From the NCBI GenBank assembly GCA_930367215.1, contig OV884059.1, positions 224,749,803 to 224,813,802 on the forward strand: a stretch of 64,000 nt of DNA, in the 5' to 3' direction. The position numbers and the translations under genes are program-made. Origin of the DNA: Pollenia angustigena. Taxonomy: Eukaryota > Arthropoda > Insecta > Diptera > Polleniidae. Shown here piece by piece: positions 45,372-56,032 of this stretch. The notes beneath the pieces were generated by a model. The model worked only from the letters and a program-made list of their open reading frames with translations. It had not been told where the DNA came from and made no database searches. How positions within the stretch are numbered: position 1 is the stretch's first letter; each line of letters opens with the position of its first letter.

Positions 45372-48300
45372 TATTACTATTACTATTAATATTACTATAA
45401 CTATTACTTTTACTATTATTATTACTATTACTATTACTATTACTTTTACTATTACTATTACTATTACTATTACTATTACTATTACTATTACTATTACTAT
45501 TATATATATATATATATTTATTCCCGTCGTTCCAAATTGGAGCATAGGGCCATTACAAATATTCCATTGTGATCTATTACAAGCTATTAGTTTGATTTCG
45601 TTCCAGGATTTTCGTGTAGATGCCACCTCAGAATCCAGCTGTCTTCTCCACGTGTGGGCGGGTCTTCCTCTTCTTCTAGTACCCTGTGGGTTCCAGTCAA
45701 TGGCTGCCCGTGTTAGGTCATCTGCTGGTTTACGTAGTGTGTGACCTAGCCAGTTCCACTTACGTCTTAGTATTTCGGTGCGCAGAGGAGTTTGTTTTGT
45801 GACTGTCCATAGGTCGAGGTTGGATATCACATTTGGCCAAAATATTTTCAAAATTCTCCTCAGACATTTATTGGTAAAAACTTGAAGTGAAGTTATGTCG
45901 CGCGCAGCAGCATTCCAGGTTTCACATCCATACAATAGGGTTGACTTTACACTGGAGTTAAATAAGCTGATTTTCGTTCTAGTTGATATATGAGAAGCCT
46001 TCCATACAGGACGCAGGAGGCCAAAGGACCGTCGGGCACAGTTGATACGGTTTACTATATCCTCACTTGATCCTCCATTGTTGCTGATAATACTGCCGAG
46101 ATAGCAGAAGCTGTTAATATCCTCAAGCACGGTGCCATTCATCTTAAGGTGCTGCTTGTTGTCGGTGTTCACACGCATGGATTTAGTCTTGGATATGTTT
46201 ATTTTCAGTCCTGCTTTCGCTGTCGCCGCTTCTAGCAATCCTAGCTTTCGAGACATGTCGCTGTACGTGTGTGCCAGGATACAGATGTCATCGGCGTAAT
46301 CTAAATCACCTAACCGCTTGTGTAGGCTCCATTGAATTCCAGAGGAGTTTTCTGTTGCGGTCTTCATCACCACATCAAGTACAATGTTGAAAAGTAGAGG
46401 CGACAAAACGCAACCCTGCCGTACCCCGGTGTTTACATTTATTTTATTGCCAAGATTGTTTTCATGGAGTACTCTACATGTAGACCCATTGTATAGACTT
46501 CTAATAAGCGAGACAAGTTTCGGTGGGGTGCCTTTGCATTCTAATGCCTTCCATATGGTGTGATGGGCGAGCTTATCAAATTCTTTTTCGAAGTCTATGA
46601 AAACTAGATATAAGGGGGATCTCCACTCCACAGACTGTTCAACGATTACTCTTAGGGTATTCACTTGGTCCACACAGGATTTTCGTGGTCGAAAGCCAGC
46701 TTGTTCCGGACGGAGATCTGGTTCCAAGGCACTGAGTCGGCCTGTGATGATATGCGCTATCACCTTATTAACCATACTCAGAAGAGTGATTCCCCTCCAG
46801 TTGTTGCATTCCGACAAATTTCCCTTTTTTGGTACTTTCACAATGATTCCCTCCTTAAGCTCGTCATGCAGGCACTCCGTTCTCCAAAATTCTTCGATAA
46901 TCGGTAGGATTAATCGTGCGCTGACATTGGGATCTGCTTTTAACATTTCTGGCGCGATGTTGTCGGTTCCCGGGGCTTTGTTAAGCTTTAAGGCCTTGAT
47001 AGCTATGCTAACTTCCATCAGTGATGGACTTTCAGTGGATATATCAGGCCTTACCGAATGTCCTGCACAGTTGCAAATATTTACGTTGGGTTGACTTGGT
47101 GTCTTAAGGAGTTCCGTGTAGTGGTTTGTCCAAATCTCAAGTTGTTGTGTTTTTGAGGTCACTAGTTCGCCCGAGCTGTTCTTTAGAGGCCTTGTGGAAG
47201 CGATAGATTTTGTAGTCAGCTTCTTCGCTATGTGGTAGAGATCTCTGGTGCGGTTTGTAGCAGCTGCAGCTTGCGCTTCTTTCGCCAGACCGTCAGTATA
47301 CGCTCTTTTATCTCTACGTGCACTTCGCTTGACCTGTTTGTCTAGGTCATTGTGTGTTCTCGCAAACTCAGACTTTTGGCTACGCGTTTTTGCACTATTT
47401 AGCAAACCTTTAGCTGACTTCCTGTCTTCAATCAGCTGCCACGTTAGTTCGGACATCCACGGTTTTCTTTTATGCTGAAGATGGCCCACATGTTTGTCTG
47501 CAGCGTCCAAGAAGGTACGCTTTACTTGGTCCCAGTCATTCATGTTTATAACATTGTTTTCGAGCGCAGCTTGCAGTGTTGCAACATATTGCTCTGCAAC
47601 AGGGGCCTGTGACAATTTAGCCACGTCGAACTTACGTGCAGTGGTCTGGATGTATTTTTTGATGGCTGCTACCTTAATGCGCATTGTACCCACTAGGAGA
47701 TGATGGTCGCTGCTGATATCTGCACCCCTTTTGTTCCGCACGTCCAAAAGAGATCCCCTCCACACTTTACTTATGGCTATGTGGTCGATCTGATTTTCAG
47801 TCACGTGATCAGGGGACACCCACGTTGCTTTATGTATGGTCCTGTGTGGGAACAATGTGCCCCCGATAACCATGTTATATTTAGCACACAACTCTGTAAA
47901 AAGTTCCCCATTCCTGTTCATGGAGCCGATACCGTGTCTACCCATCACGTTTTCTAGGTTGGTGTTTAAGGAACCAACTTGTGCGTTAAAGTCTCCCATC
48001 AGAATCATGATGTCGCCTTGGGGGACAGACGACATAGTCCTATCTAGCTGACTATAGAACTCTTCCTTAACGCTGTCATCAGCCAACTCTGTGGGTGCGT
48101 AGCACTGTATGCAAGTAAGCTTTCGGGCTCTTGTTCGGAATTTAGCAGTAATGATTCTATCGCTGTGTGGTTTCCAGTCGATAAGTGAGTCGGTAGCCTC
48201 TTTGGATAAAAGAAAGCCGACTCCACTTGACCTTGGTTCAGATGTATGTTTTCCTGAGTATAAGAAAGTAAGTTCATATGAGGCTTTAACTTCGCCGGAT

Positions 48301-48500
48301 TCAGGCCAGCGAGTTTCACTAAGCCCTAGTATTAACAGCTTGTATTCCAAGAATGCACTGCATAATTGAGTGAGCTTGGATGGTTCGCTGAGTGTCCGTA
48401 CATTCCATGCTCCAATTCTTATCCGTTTTTTCATGCCAATAGTCGTCTTCATTCGATCCGTTTTCAATACATTTTGTGTGGTTTCATTAATCATTATCAT
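45309..48500 (-). CDS. RTE-like LINE polyprotein: APE endonuclease and reverse transcriptase
   Basis: Single ORF for target-primed reverse transcription. Endonuclease residues: E62 in LGLSETRW, D170/N172 in MGDFNAQVG, H240 in QIDHIAIS, and S264-D265-H266 in SSDHHLL. RT: NWRGITLLS (about 568-576), D636 in FIDFEKE, GVRQGCVLSPLLFN (692-705), and YADD at 735-738. The C-terminal part has LLYGCETWN and RRRGRP, as in RTE-type LINEs. Residue 640 is Glu, where copy A and most LINE RTs have Ala (..AFD), and C shares the Glu. A 2-bp deletion near 45,559 replaces the natural end (IFVMALCSNLERRE) by read-through into the microsatellite, adding an IVIV tail. Start: the Met at 48,500; a second Met two codons later is equally possible. 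Confidence 0.92.
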   Translation of the reverse strand: MIMINETTQNVLKTDRMKTTIGMKKRIRIGAWNVRTLSEPSKLTQLCSAFLEYKLLILGLSETRWPESGEVKASYELTFLYSGKHTSEPRSSGVGFLLSKEATDSLIDWKPHSDRIITAKFRTRARKLTCIQCYAPTELADDSVKEEFYSQLDRTMSSVPQGDIMILMGDFNAQVGSLNTNLENVMGRHGIGSMNRNGELFTELCAKYNMVIGGTLFPHRTIHKATWVSPDHVTENQIDHIAISKVWRGSLLDVRNKRGADISSDHHLLVGTMRIKVAAIKKYIQTTARKFDVAKLSQAPVAEQYVATLQAALENNVINMNDWDQVKRTFLDAADKHVGHLQHKRKPWMSELTWQLIEDRKSAKGLLNSAKTRSQKSEFARTHNDLDKQVKRSARRDKRAYTDGLAKEAQAAAATNRTRDLYHIAKKLTTKSIASTRPLKNSSGELVTSKTQQLEIWTNHYTELLKTPSQPNVNICNCAGHSVRPDISTESPSLMEVSIAIKALKLNKAPGTDNIAPEMLKADPNVSARLILPIIEEFWRTECLHDELKEGIIVKVPKKGNLSECNNWRGITLLSMVNKVIAHIITGRLSALEPDLRPEQAGFRPRKSCVDQVNTLRVIVEQSVEWRSPLYLVFIDFEKEFDKLAHHTIWKALECKGTPPKLVSLIRSLYNGSTCRVLHENNLGNKINVNTGVRQGCVLSPLLFNIVLDVVMKTATENSSGIQWSLHKRLGDLDYADDICILAHTYSDMSRKLGLLEAATAKAGLKINISKTKSMRVNTDNKQHLKMNGTVLEDINSFCYLGSIISNNGGSSEDIVNRINCARRSFGLLRPVWKASHISTRTKISLFNSSVKSTLLYGCETWNAAARDITSLQVFTNKCLRRILKIFWPNVISNLDLWTVTKQTPLRTEILRRKWNWLGHTLRKPADDLTRAAIDWNPQGTRRRGRPAHTWRRQLDSEVASTRKSWNEIKLIACNRSQWNICNGPMLQFGTTGINIYIYIIVIVIVIVIVIVIVIVIVKVIVIVIVIIIVKVIVIVILIVIVIRIPRIITSTKMPIFLGNYAG
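45374..45502 (+). repeat. (TTACTA)n between pogo MITE and RTE (unit B)
   Basis: Hexamer tract with TTACTT and TTAATA variants, grading into a TA run next to the RTE 3' end. Confidence 0.95.
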
Positions 48501-48642
48501 TTTAGGATGTACCGGTGATTAGCCGTTAGCATCCGAGTCTGGTATCGGGATTGCCGATTGGAGCCTCCAGACATGCTTTTGGTATCACAACAAACGTTGT
48601 AAGATTGGGTTTTTGATGGCGCCAATTGCTCGCCATGACATC
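45503..48642 (-). mobile_element. RTE-like LINE, copy B, near-intact
   Basis: About 3.1 kb from the 5' end (48,642, next to (TTACTA)n) to the 3' end in the TA run. One long ORF fills most of it. The 5' UTR is about 140 bases and the 3' UTR is almost absent. Confidence 0.9.
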
Positions 48643-48814
48643 ATTACTATTACTACTATTACTATTACTATTACTTTTACTATTACTATTACTATTACTA
48701 TTACTATTACTATTACTATTACTATTACTATTACTATTACTATTACTATTACTATTACTATTACTATTACTATTAGTATTACTATTACTATTACTATTAC
48801 TATTACTATTACTA
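48643..48814 (+). repeat. (TTACTA)n between RTE and R1-like tail (unit B)
   Basis: Hexamer tract abutting the RTE 5' end on the left and the R1-like poly(A) (T-run) on the right. Confidence 0.95.
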
Positions 48815-49419
48815 TTTTTTTTTTTTTTTTTTTTTTTGATGTGTGAGGTAGGGTTAAAAATGCCTTCGCACTTACAGTGACCGTCGTCAACTGCGTCGAG
48901 TGGTGTTTCCACTAAAACAATCCCTCCTCATTTTCTGGTGAAGTGCCTTCCCGGAACTGCTATCCGTATTACTTCGGGAAGGCCCAGAAACTTCGTCCTC
49001 GGAAGGACTACTCTATTTACCCACGTCTGGGTCCATCATGTTCATAGCCAGCGTGCTCTTGCTGCTCATCCTCCGTTCGTTGGCGCTCACGTTGCCTCAA
49101 ATTATCGAGGTCTTTTTTCTTCGTCCGTAACACATTTTCGACATAGTGTCCTACTGCATTCCATTTGTCTCCGCATTCGATCATTTTTTCAACTATATTA
49201 TCAGCATTAAACTCGCCGATTTGCTCCCTCAGTGCGTTTCCTTCTGCGGACCATCTGGTACAGTTAAAGAACGTGTGTTCCGCATCATCGTTCGCATCGC
49301 CGCAATAGATACAAGCAGGATCACCCGTCTTGCCCATGCGGTACAAATACTTTTTAAAGTATCCATGACCCGAGAGAAATTGGGTCAGAAAGTAGTTAAC
49401 CTCCCCAGATTTCCTCTGC
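48815..49419 (-). mobile_element. R1-clade LINE 3' end (copy 2)
   Basis: Same truncation point and same poly(A)/(TTACTA)n junction as copy 1. The ORF2 tail at 49,017-49,419 has the CIYC..HTFFNC knuckle (one Glu to Asp change after it). T-run 48,815-48,837. Confidence 0.85.
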
Positions 49420-49637
49420 TATTACTATTACTATTACTATTACTATTACTATTACTATTACTATTACTATTACTATTACTATTACTATTACTATTACTAT
49501 TACTATTACTATTACTATTACTATTACTATTACTATTACTATTACTATTACTATTACTATTACTATTACTATTACTATTACTATTACTATTACTATTACT
49601 ATTACTATTACTATAACTATTACTATTACTATTACTA
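49420..49637 (+). repeat. (TTACTA)n between two R1-like copies
   Basis: About 36 hexamers separate copies 2 and 3 of the R1-like tail; one TTACTATAAC variant near the right end. Confidence 0.95.
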
Positions 49638-50235
49638 TTTTTTTTTTTTTTTTGATGTGTGAGGTAGGGTTAAAAATGCCTTCGCACTTACAGTGACCGT
49701 CGTCAACTGCGTCGAGTGGTGTTTCCACTAAAACAATCCCTCCTCATTTTCTGGTGAAGTGCCTTCCCGGAACTGCTATCCGTATTACTTCGGGAAGGCC
49801 CAGAAACTTCGTCCTCGGAAGGACTACTCTATTTACCCACGTCTGGGTCCATCATGTTCATAGCCAGCGTGCTCTTGCTGCTCATCCTCCGTTCGTTGGC
49901 GCTCACGTTGCCTCAAATTATTGAGGTCTTTTTTCTTCGTCCGTAACACATTTTCGACATAGTGTCCTACTGCATTCCATTTGTCTCCGCATTCGATCAT
50001 TTTTTCAACTATATTATCAGCATTAAACTCGCCGATTTGCTCCCTCAGTGCGTTTCCTTCTGCGGACCATCTGGTACAGTTAAAGAACGTGTGTTCCGCA
50101 TCATCGTTCGCCTCGCCGCAATAGATACAAGCAGGATCACCCGTCTTGCCCATGCGGTACAAATACTTTTTAAAGTATCCATGACCCGAGAGAAATTGGG
50201 TCAGAAAGTAGTTAACCTCCCCAGATTTCCTCTGC
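49638..50235 (-). mobile_element. R1-clade LINE 3' end (copy 3)
   Basis: Identical layout to copies 1 and 2 with a shorter T-run (49,638-49,653). The ORF2 tail (49,833-50,235) has the same residues as copy 1. Confidence 0.85.
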
Positions 50236-50260
50236 TATTACTATTACTATTACTATTACT
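50236..50260 (+). repeat. (TTACTA)4 before truncated LINE (unit C start)
   Basis: Four hexamers, one more than at 33,629. Confidence 0.9.
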
Positions 50261-50490
50261 AAACCTACAAAATACACATAAAAGAAAAAAATTATTAAAA
50301 TTTTATTTCGTAAATTCGCAATGAAAAAATCTAATTTGTTATAAAAACTTTAAATTATTAATTATTATTTAATTGCTTGTACTAAATTTAATATCCCGCA
50401 GATAAGCCCCATGGCTTCGCGGGAATAGATTTAAGAACCAATGTAATTCAAATTAAAATTGAAAATAAAAAAAAAAAAAAAAAAAAAAAA
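50261..50490 (+). mobile_element. truncated Jockey/CR1-group LINE 3' end (unit C)
   Basis: Same as 33,648-33,877; ORF2 end KRKKLLKFYFVNSQ, stop at 50,322-50,324, poly(A) 50,467-50,490. Confidence 0.82.
50394..50424 (+). ncRNA. LINE 3'-UTR stem-loop (unit C)
   Basis: Same TCCCGC..GCGGGA hairpin as at 33,781. Confidence 0.7.
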
Positions 50491-50530
50491 TTACTATTAC
50501 TATTACTATTACTATTACTATAACTATTAC
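50491..50530 (+). repeat. (TTACTA)n at the PLE break (unit C)
   Basis: Encodes Asn-Ser codons of the PLE linker on the minus strand; one hexamer longer than in B. Confidence 0.9.
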
Positions 50531-51478
50531 CATTACACCTTTCCTTATATTCATTAATAAGTTTTCTTGGAAAACTATTTTCCCTTAGTATATTCCTAAT
50601 TCTAATCTTGTTCCTCCTGTGAAAAATTTTATCACTAATCGTCAGTACCCTATTGATTAAATTTCTAGCAGTATTTATAATAGTCCGTTTGCTATGTTTC
50701 GAAAAATAGTTAATAATTCTTCCCGATGCTGTTGGTTTTTGATACCAATCTATTACTAAATTGTTTCCCCTTCTCATCATCAAAGTATCTAAAAAAGGTA
50801 ATTTTGAATTACATTCCACCTCCAAAGTGAATTTAATAAAACTACTAAAATCATTAAATGTTTTCAATAATGTATTTACTCCGCATTCAGAAATAATGCA
50901 AAATATATCATCTACATATTTTACTATTATTTTGGGTTTAATACTCAATTTTCTAATAGATTTGTCAAGTAATTCCTCCATAACTATATCGGCTATAATT
51001 GGAGATGCTGGAGATCCCATTGGAAGTCCCTCTTGTTGTGTATATACCTTTCCATTACACTGGAAGTATCTATTGTCTTCTATACAAAATTTCAAAATTC
51101 TAAAAACAGTCCCTTTTCAATTTCCGTATATTGCCTTATCATTCCCCACTTTTCTTCTATTATTTTTACTGCTAAGTCAACTGGTACGCTAGGAAATAGC
51201 GATACAACATCTAATGAAATTAATTTTTCACTTGTTTGTATATATTGATTCTTTAATTTTTCTTTAAATTGTATTGAGTCTTTTACATTGTAAATAGAAT
51301 GTTCAGAAATATTCTTTAAAATATTTGTTAAATATTTGCATAACTCATAAGAAGGCGAGTTGATAAAAGAACATATTGGTCTCAAAGGGAAATCATTTTT
51401 GTGGATTTTCGGTAATCCATAAAGTTTGGGTGCAGTTGCTATATTAGTTTTAAGTCTATTTTTATCATTTTGCTTCAT
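50515..51478 (-). pseudogene. Penelope-like element reverse transcriptase half (unit C)
   Basis: Same content as 33,900-34,859: PKLYGLPKIHK, SLDVVSLFPSVP, the shared frame change near 51,110, GLPMGSPASP, KYVDDIF, and KERCNGNS into the hexamer tract. Differences from B include Met for Ile in WGMIRQ and Lys for Glu after FSKHS. With the endonuclease at 43,468-43,989 it forms one PLE split by about 6.5 kb of nested insertions. Confidence 0.92.
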
Positions 51479-52544
51479 TTAACCATCAACTGAATTGATT
51501 TAACAAACTTATTCAATTAACAATTTGTGTGATTCAATAATTTGCGTAATTGAATTTAGATTGTATTTCAAATACACTGTTTAATTTATTCAATTAAAAA
51601 TTTAATCGATTCAATGCAAAAATCCAATCACTGTTTTAATCAATAAATTATTAAAATAATTAATTTTCTGTATTGTAATCAATTACGTTAGTAATTCATT
51701 CAATTAAAATATTGATATTTTTTTAATTAATTTGTTAATTCATTCAATTAAAATATTGTTTAATATTAATAATTTTTTCAATTTTTTTTGTAATTAAAAT
51801 GTAAAAACTTTTTAATTGGAAAAAATCCTTGTTTTGCAATTTTTGCAAATTTGAGTAATTGGTATAATCATTTCGGTGATAGGTGCAAAATTAAACAATT
51901 TTTTGCTTGTTTCAATTATTTTGGTGATCAAAACCGTTTCTTACTTTTTTCTGTGAATGGATGAAGTTTTGCAGGCATGCATATTCCCGATGACAATACA
52001 CGAATACATGGATAAAATCTAGGGGGAGGGCAAAATTTCTTTTTAAATGTTCTTTTTTAAGAAAAGCGTTTCTTAAAAAAAAATTTTTTTAAATGGTCTT
52101 ATTTAATATTTTATTAAAAATTATTTGAAAAATGAACATTAAAATAAAATATTTCTATGAATTACATATTAATATAAATTTAGTGTAATAGTGAAGTCTT
52201 TTTAAAAGTGGGATAATTCATATTAAGAAAACGATCTTCAACCACAATCTTTAGAATTTCAAAAAAGTGCCAAGTTTGTATTTGTATTTTTTAAATAAGT
52301 TTCTTATATATCAAAATTTTTTGATATTTTATGTTTCTCGGATATAAAGCTTTAAAGAATGAAATCGGAAAAAGGCAACAACTGCAAGTTCTGAGAATTG
52401 AAAACATTTATAATGGAATATAAAAATTTTTCAAATTTATGGGATATAAAACGTGTTTGGTAGAAAAAAAAAATCGTTTACATATTGAACAAAAGAATCT
52501 TATTCAGAAAAAATATTTATGTTTCATTAAAATAAAATCAATTT
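51479..52544. repeat. AT-rich MITE-like DNA and spacer (unit C)
   Basis: Equivalent to 34,860-35,925; CACAGAAAAAA-type right end near 51,953. No gene. Confidence 0.45.
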
Positions 52545-53589
52545 ATAAAACGTTAAGTTCGAAATTTATTATGTCTAATTTTGCTCCTATTAAACTTTAT
52601 CTTGGTATGGAAGTTACTCAGGATAAAGATTGTAATTTTTTATTAAGTCAAGAACTTTATATTAACAAAAGAGTTAATGATTTTCAACTTCAAGACGCTA
52701 AATGCTCAGACCTTCCCTTAAGTCCTTCTTATAACAAAATTGTTGATTCAGAAAAATTGTTAGATAATAAGTTATATCAAAAGGCCATTGGATCTCTTTA
52801 ATATTTGTCCGTTAATACAAGACCAGATATTACAGCAAGTGTAGCTATATTAGCACGGAAGACTCAATCACCAAGTAAAGAAGATTGGAATGAAATAAAA
52901 AGAGTTATAAAATACCTTAAAGGTTCAGCTTAATTATCATTAAAATTAAGTAGTCTTTCGGAGAATAATGATTTATATGGATATGTCGATGCTGATTGGG
53001 CTGAAAATAAAAATGATAGAAAATCACATAGTGGTTATGTGTTTTATTTAAATGGAGGCGTTATGAACTGGAGCTGCCGAAAACAAAGTTGTGTTTCTCT
53101 GTCCACAGCTGAAGCCGAATTCATAGCATTGTCAGAAGCTTGTAAAGAAGCTAAGTGGATACATGGACTACTTCAAAAAATGCACCACAATGTCAATACA
53201 CCAATTACAATTATGGAAGATAACCAGAGTTGCATTAAGATGGTTTTATTATTTATTGATATAAAATATCACTTTGTAAAAGATTTTTGTGTTAATAATA
53301 TTATTAATCTTAAATATTGTCCAACCGAAACAATGATAGCAGATATTTTAACAAAACCACTTGCAAAAATACGTCTAAAAATGTTAAGAACATCTTTAGG
53401 ACTTACATAAAACATGTATATATATGTACAGATTATAAACAAAGAGGAGGAGTGTAGAAATAAGTTACTTTGTTTATATTAATTAATTTGTAATTTATTA
53501 TTTATATATGTTGGCTTGGAAAAAATTGTACTTAAAAGAAAAATATTGTTCAAATATTTTTTTAGTAATAAAAAATAATTTGTGCTGAA
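52545..53589 (+). pseudogene. Ty1/copia RT end, RNase H, PPT and LTR start (unit C)
   Basis: Same as unit B: stops at 52,799-52,801 and 52,931-52,933, RNase H to LGLT at 53,410, polypurine tract ending at 53,452, LTR start TGTAGAAATAAG at 53,453. Confidence 0.9.
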
Positions 53590-53603
53590 ACATTTTTGTA
53601 TCT

Positions 53604-54695
53604 CTTTTTTTTTGTTTTGGATTTTTGAGGTTAGCGGGATCGAGATGGCGAGAGGCCAGCCCTATCCAAATGTCAGCTTTAGGATCTTAGGATGTGTCAG
53701 TCAGTAACATTATAGTTTTATATTATATAGATAGATGCAGAAAAATGTTGTAAAAAAAGTAACAAAATTAGGAACGATTTTCACACCTCAAACGTTTGAA
53801 TTTCAAAACAGGTCCAAATATGTTTTCTATTTTTTTGGATAAGCTAGAATGTGATATAATTTTTATTTACCCTTTTACACCCGAAAAAGGCCGTACCTCA
53901 CAAAAGTACCAGAAACCTGTCCGTTTTTATTTTTAATGAACAATAATAAGTATAAGGTTACCGAATTTTTCTAAAGAACAACAATAATAAGTTTTAATGT
54001 TATTCATCTCTTTTAGTTTAGGAGGTATGAGGTTAGCAGGTTCGTTGGCGAGAGGCGTTTAGGCTCTGCGATGAAAGATAAATAGATGGCGAAAAAAATC
54101 TTTTGAAAAAGTAACAAACATAGGTACAATTTTTATCCCTTAAACGTTCGAATTTCGAAAAGTACCAAATATGCATTTGTATTTTTTGGATAAGTTACAA
54201 ATGTTATATAATTTTAATTTAATTTTTATTAAAACGGCCGAATTTCGTTAAAGTACCAGACAATTATTTATTTTTTTTTATTTATTGCACAAAAATAAAT
54301 ATTAAATTAAGAAGAGTACCAGTTTATAAAAAAGTACCAGTTAGAGAACGAAAATGTACCAAAAAATCCCTCTTACGGATTCTCTTTCACTCAGGACCTT
54401 GCATATTCATTTTATGTTTCTAGATCCAATAAATGCGGAAATTAAAATTGGTACCAGTTAGAGAACAAAATAGTACCAAAACCCCTCTTACAGATTCTAA
54501 TTCACTGAGAACCTTTCATGTTTAATTTTATCTTTCTGCGTCCAATACTAACGGAAAATCGAAAAGTACCTGTAAATGAATAAAAAAAGTACCAAAAAGT
54601 TCCCTCTTGTAGATTCTCGTCCACTCAGGACATTGTATGTTGAATTTTATTATTCTAGGTTCAATATTAACGGAAATTCAAAATGTACTTTCGTT
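53604..54695 (-). repeat. GGTAC-family array, reverse orientation (unit C)
   Basis: As 36,985-38,075, with scattered substitutions. Confidence 0.7.
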
Positions 54696-56032
54696 TTTTT
54701 CAGTAATTTTAAATAACCAAACCGTTTTTGAGTTACGCGAATAAATGTAGTGCAACCTCCTCCATTTTCAAAATAACGAAATATCTCAAAAAAAGAGCAA
54801 ACCTTAAACGGTGGGCACCATTCAGCGTACCCGAATTATGCTAAACCGCCATGTGCCCGGCTTGTCTAATTTTGCAACTAGCACAGTGTTATTAATCAAA
54901 TGTTATCCTTCTACATTATTTGCCAAACCAAAAAATTTCGTCATCACGAATTTTGGCTGAGCATTTCTTTGGAAGTTCGTTTTTTAAAACATATATTTTC
55001 CATCCACTTATCTTTCATAAAACTAGCATACCCCTTTTTTGCACCGCCTTGTTTCTATGGGAGATTAAATTAAAATTAAATGGGTCACCAGTTTTCTGCG
55101 TTTTTTTTTTCTTTTTCAATCCGAAGGTAGTATTCCTTCCCCTCTCATACATTTAATCTTTTGGCACTTCCAAATTCTTATAAAAAATGATGTTCTATCT
55201 CCAACGATAATAAACAAATAATAAACATTTTACAAAAATATTTAAAGCGTATAAACGAAAACTAAAAATGTTATTGTTAATTTCTTATTAATGCCACATG
55301 TGTTTTTTATTTACACATCGCACTTGTTCAACAATAGTGTATTAACTTAAAATGTTTTTTATTTTTTCACTTGTTGGAAAAAATCGACACGTAATATTCA
55401 TATCTAACCGCTGTAAAAATATCGTGCTATATTGTCTACTTGTTGATAATGAAACGGTTGGTTTAAAAATTTTTTTTCATATGCGTTTAATGTAAAATAT
55501 AAAAATTGAGAGTAGTTTTTTATCAATTAAAAAAATTATTTAAATTTAATTAATGTGATAATTGAATCAATTATTGTTTTTTGTTGAAAGAAAATTAAAA
55601 ATATGTATAATTTTGTTATAATTAACATTTTAGTTGTTTTGAAATAAATTTTGAATTAAACTAATTATTAAATTACAAAAAAAAAAATATTTCGTTTAAA
55701 ATAGAATAATTTAAACTTCACAGAAAAAAATAGTTCACCAATTAAATCATTAATCAAAAATTAAGTAAGTTTTAATTAAAAAATGTTATCAAGTGAATTA
55801 AACTATTAATTTGCTCCAGTAAACAAATTTACTTGATTAAACGTTTAATTCACTTGATTAAACGTTTTATTCACTTGATTAAGTTTTTAATTAAAACTGA
55901 TTTTATTTTTCATTATTGCTTTAATTGGTGAATTAAATTTTTTCTGTATTGCGAAATTGTTGTTGGAAATTGTCAAAATCAATCAGCACATTGTTGGAAA
56001 TGACAAAGCTTTTTGATAATTTTTTTAATTTT
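54696..56032. other. unclassified AT-rich unit sequence plus MITE (unit C)
   Basis: As 38,076-39,391 but with the extra 22-bp ACTTGATTAAACGTTT-type repeat also present in A. No gene. Confidence 0.5.

Larger units (their letters stand above)
33648..50260. repeat. composite repeat unit, copy B
   Basis: From the truncated LINE tail through the PLE RT half, copia, MITEs, PLE endonuclease half, pogo MITE, RTE-like LINE and two R1-like tails. Copy C starts again at 50,261 with the same order. Spacing B to C is 16,613 bp at the left, 16,619 after one extra hexamer, and about 17,110 after an extra 469-bp repeat and a 22-bp repeat in C. Confidence 0.93.

Noticed and set aside
49146..49728. Poly-Leu and Ile-Val membrane-like peptides on both strands
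   Set aside because: Microsatellite translations fused to antisense of the R1-like tail.
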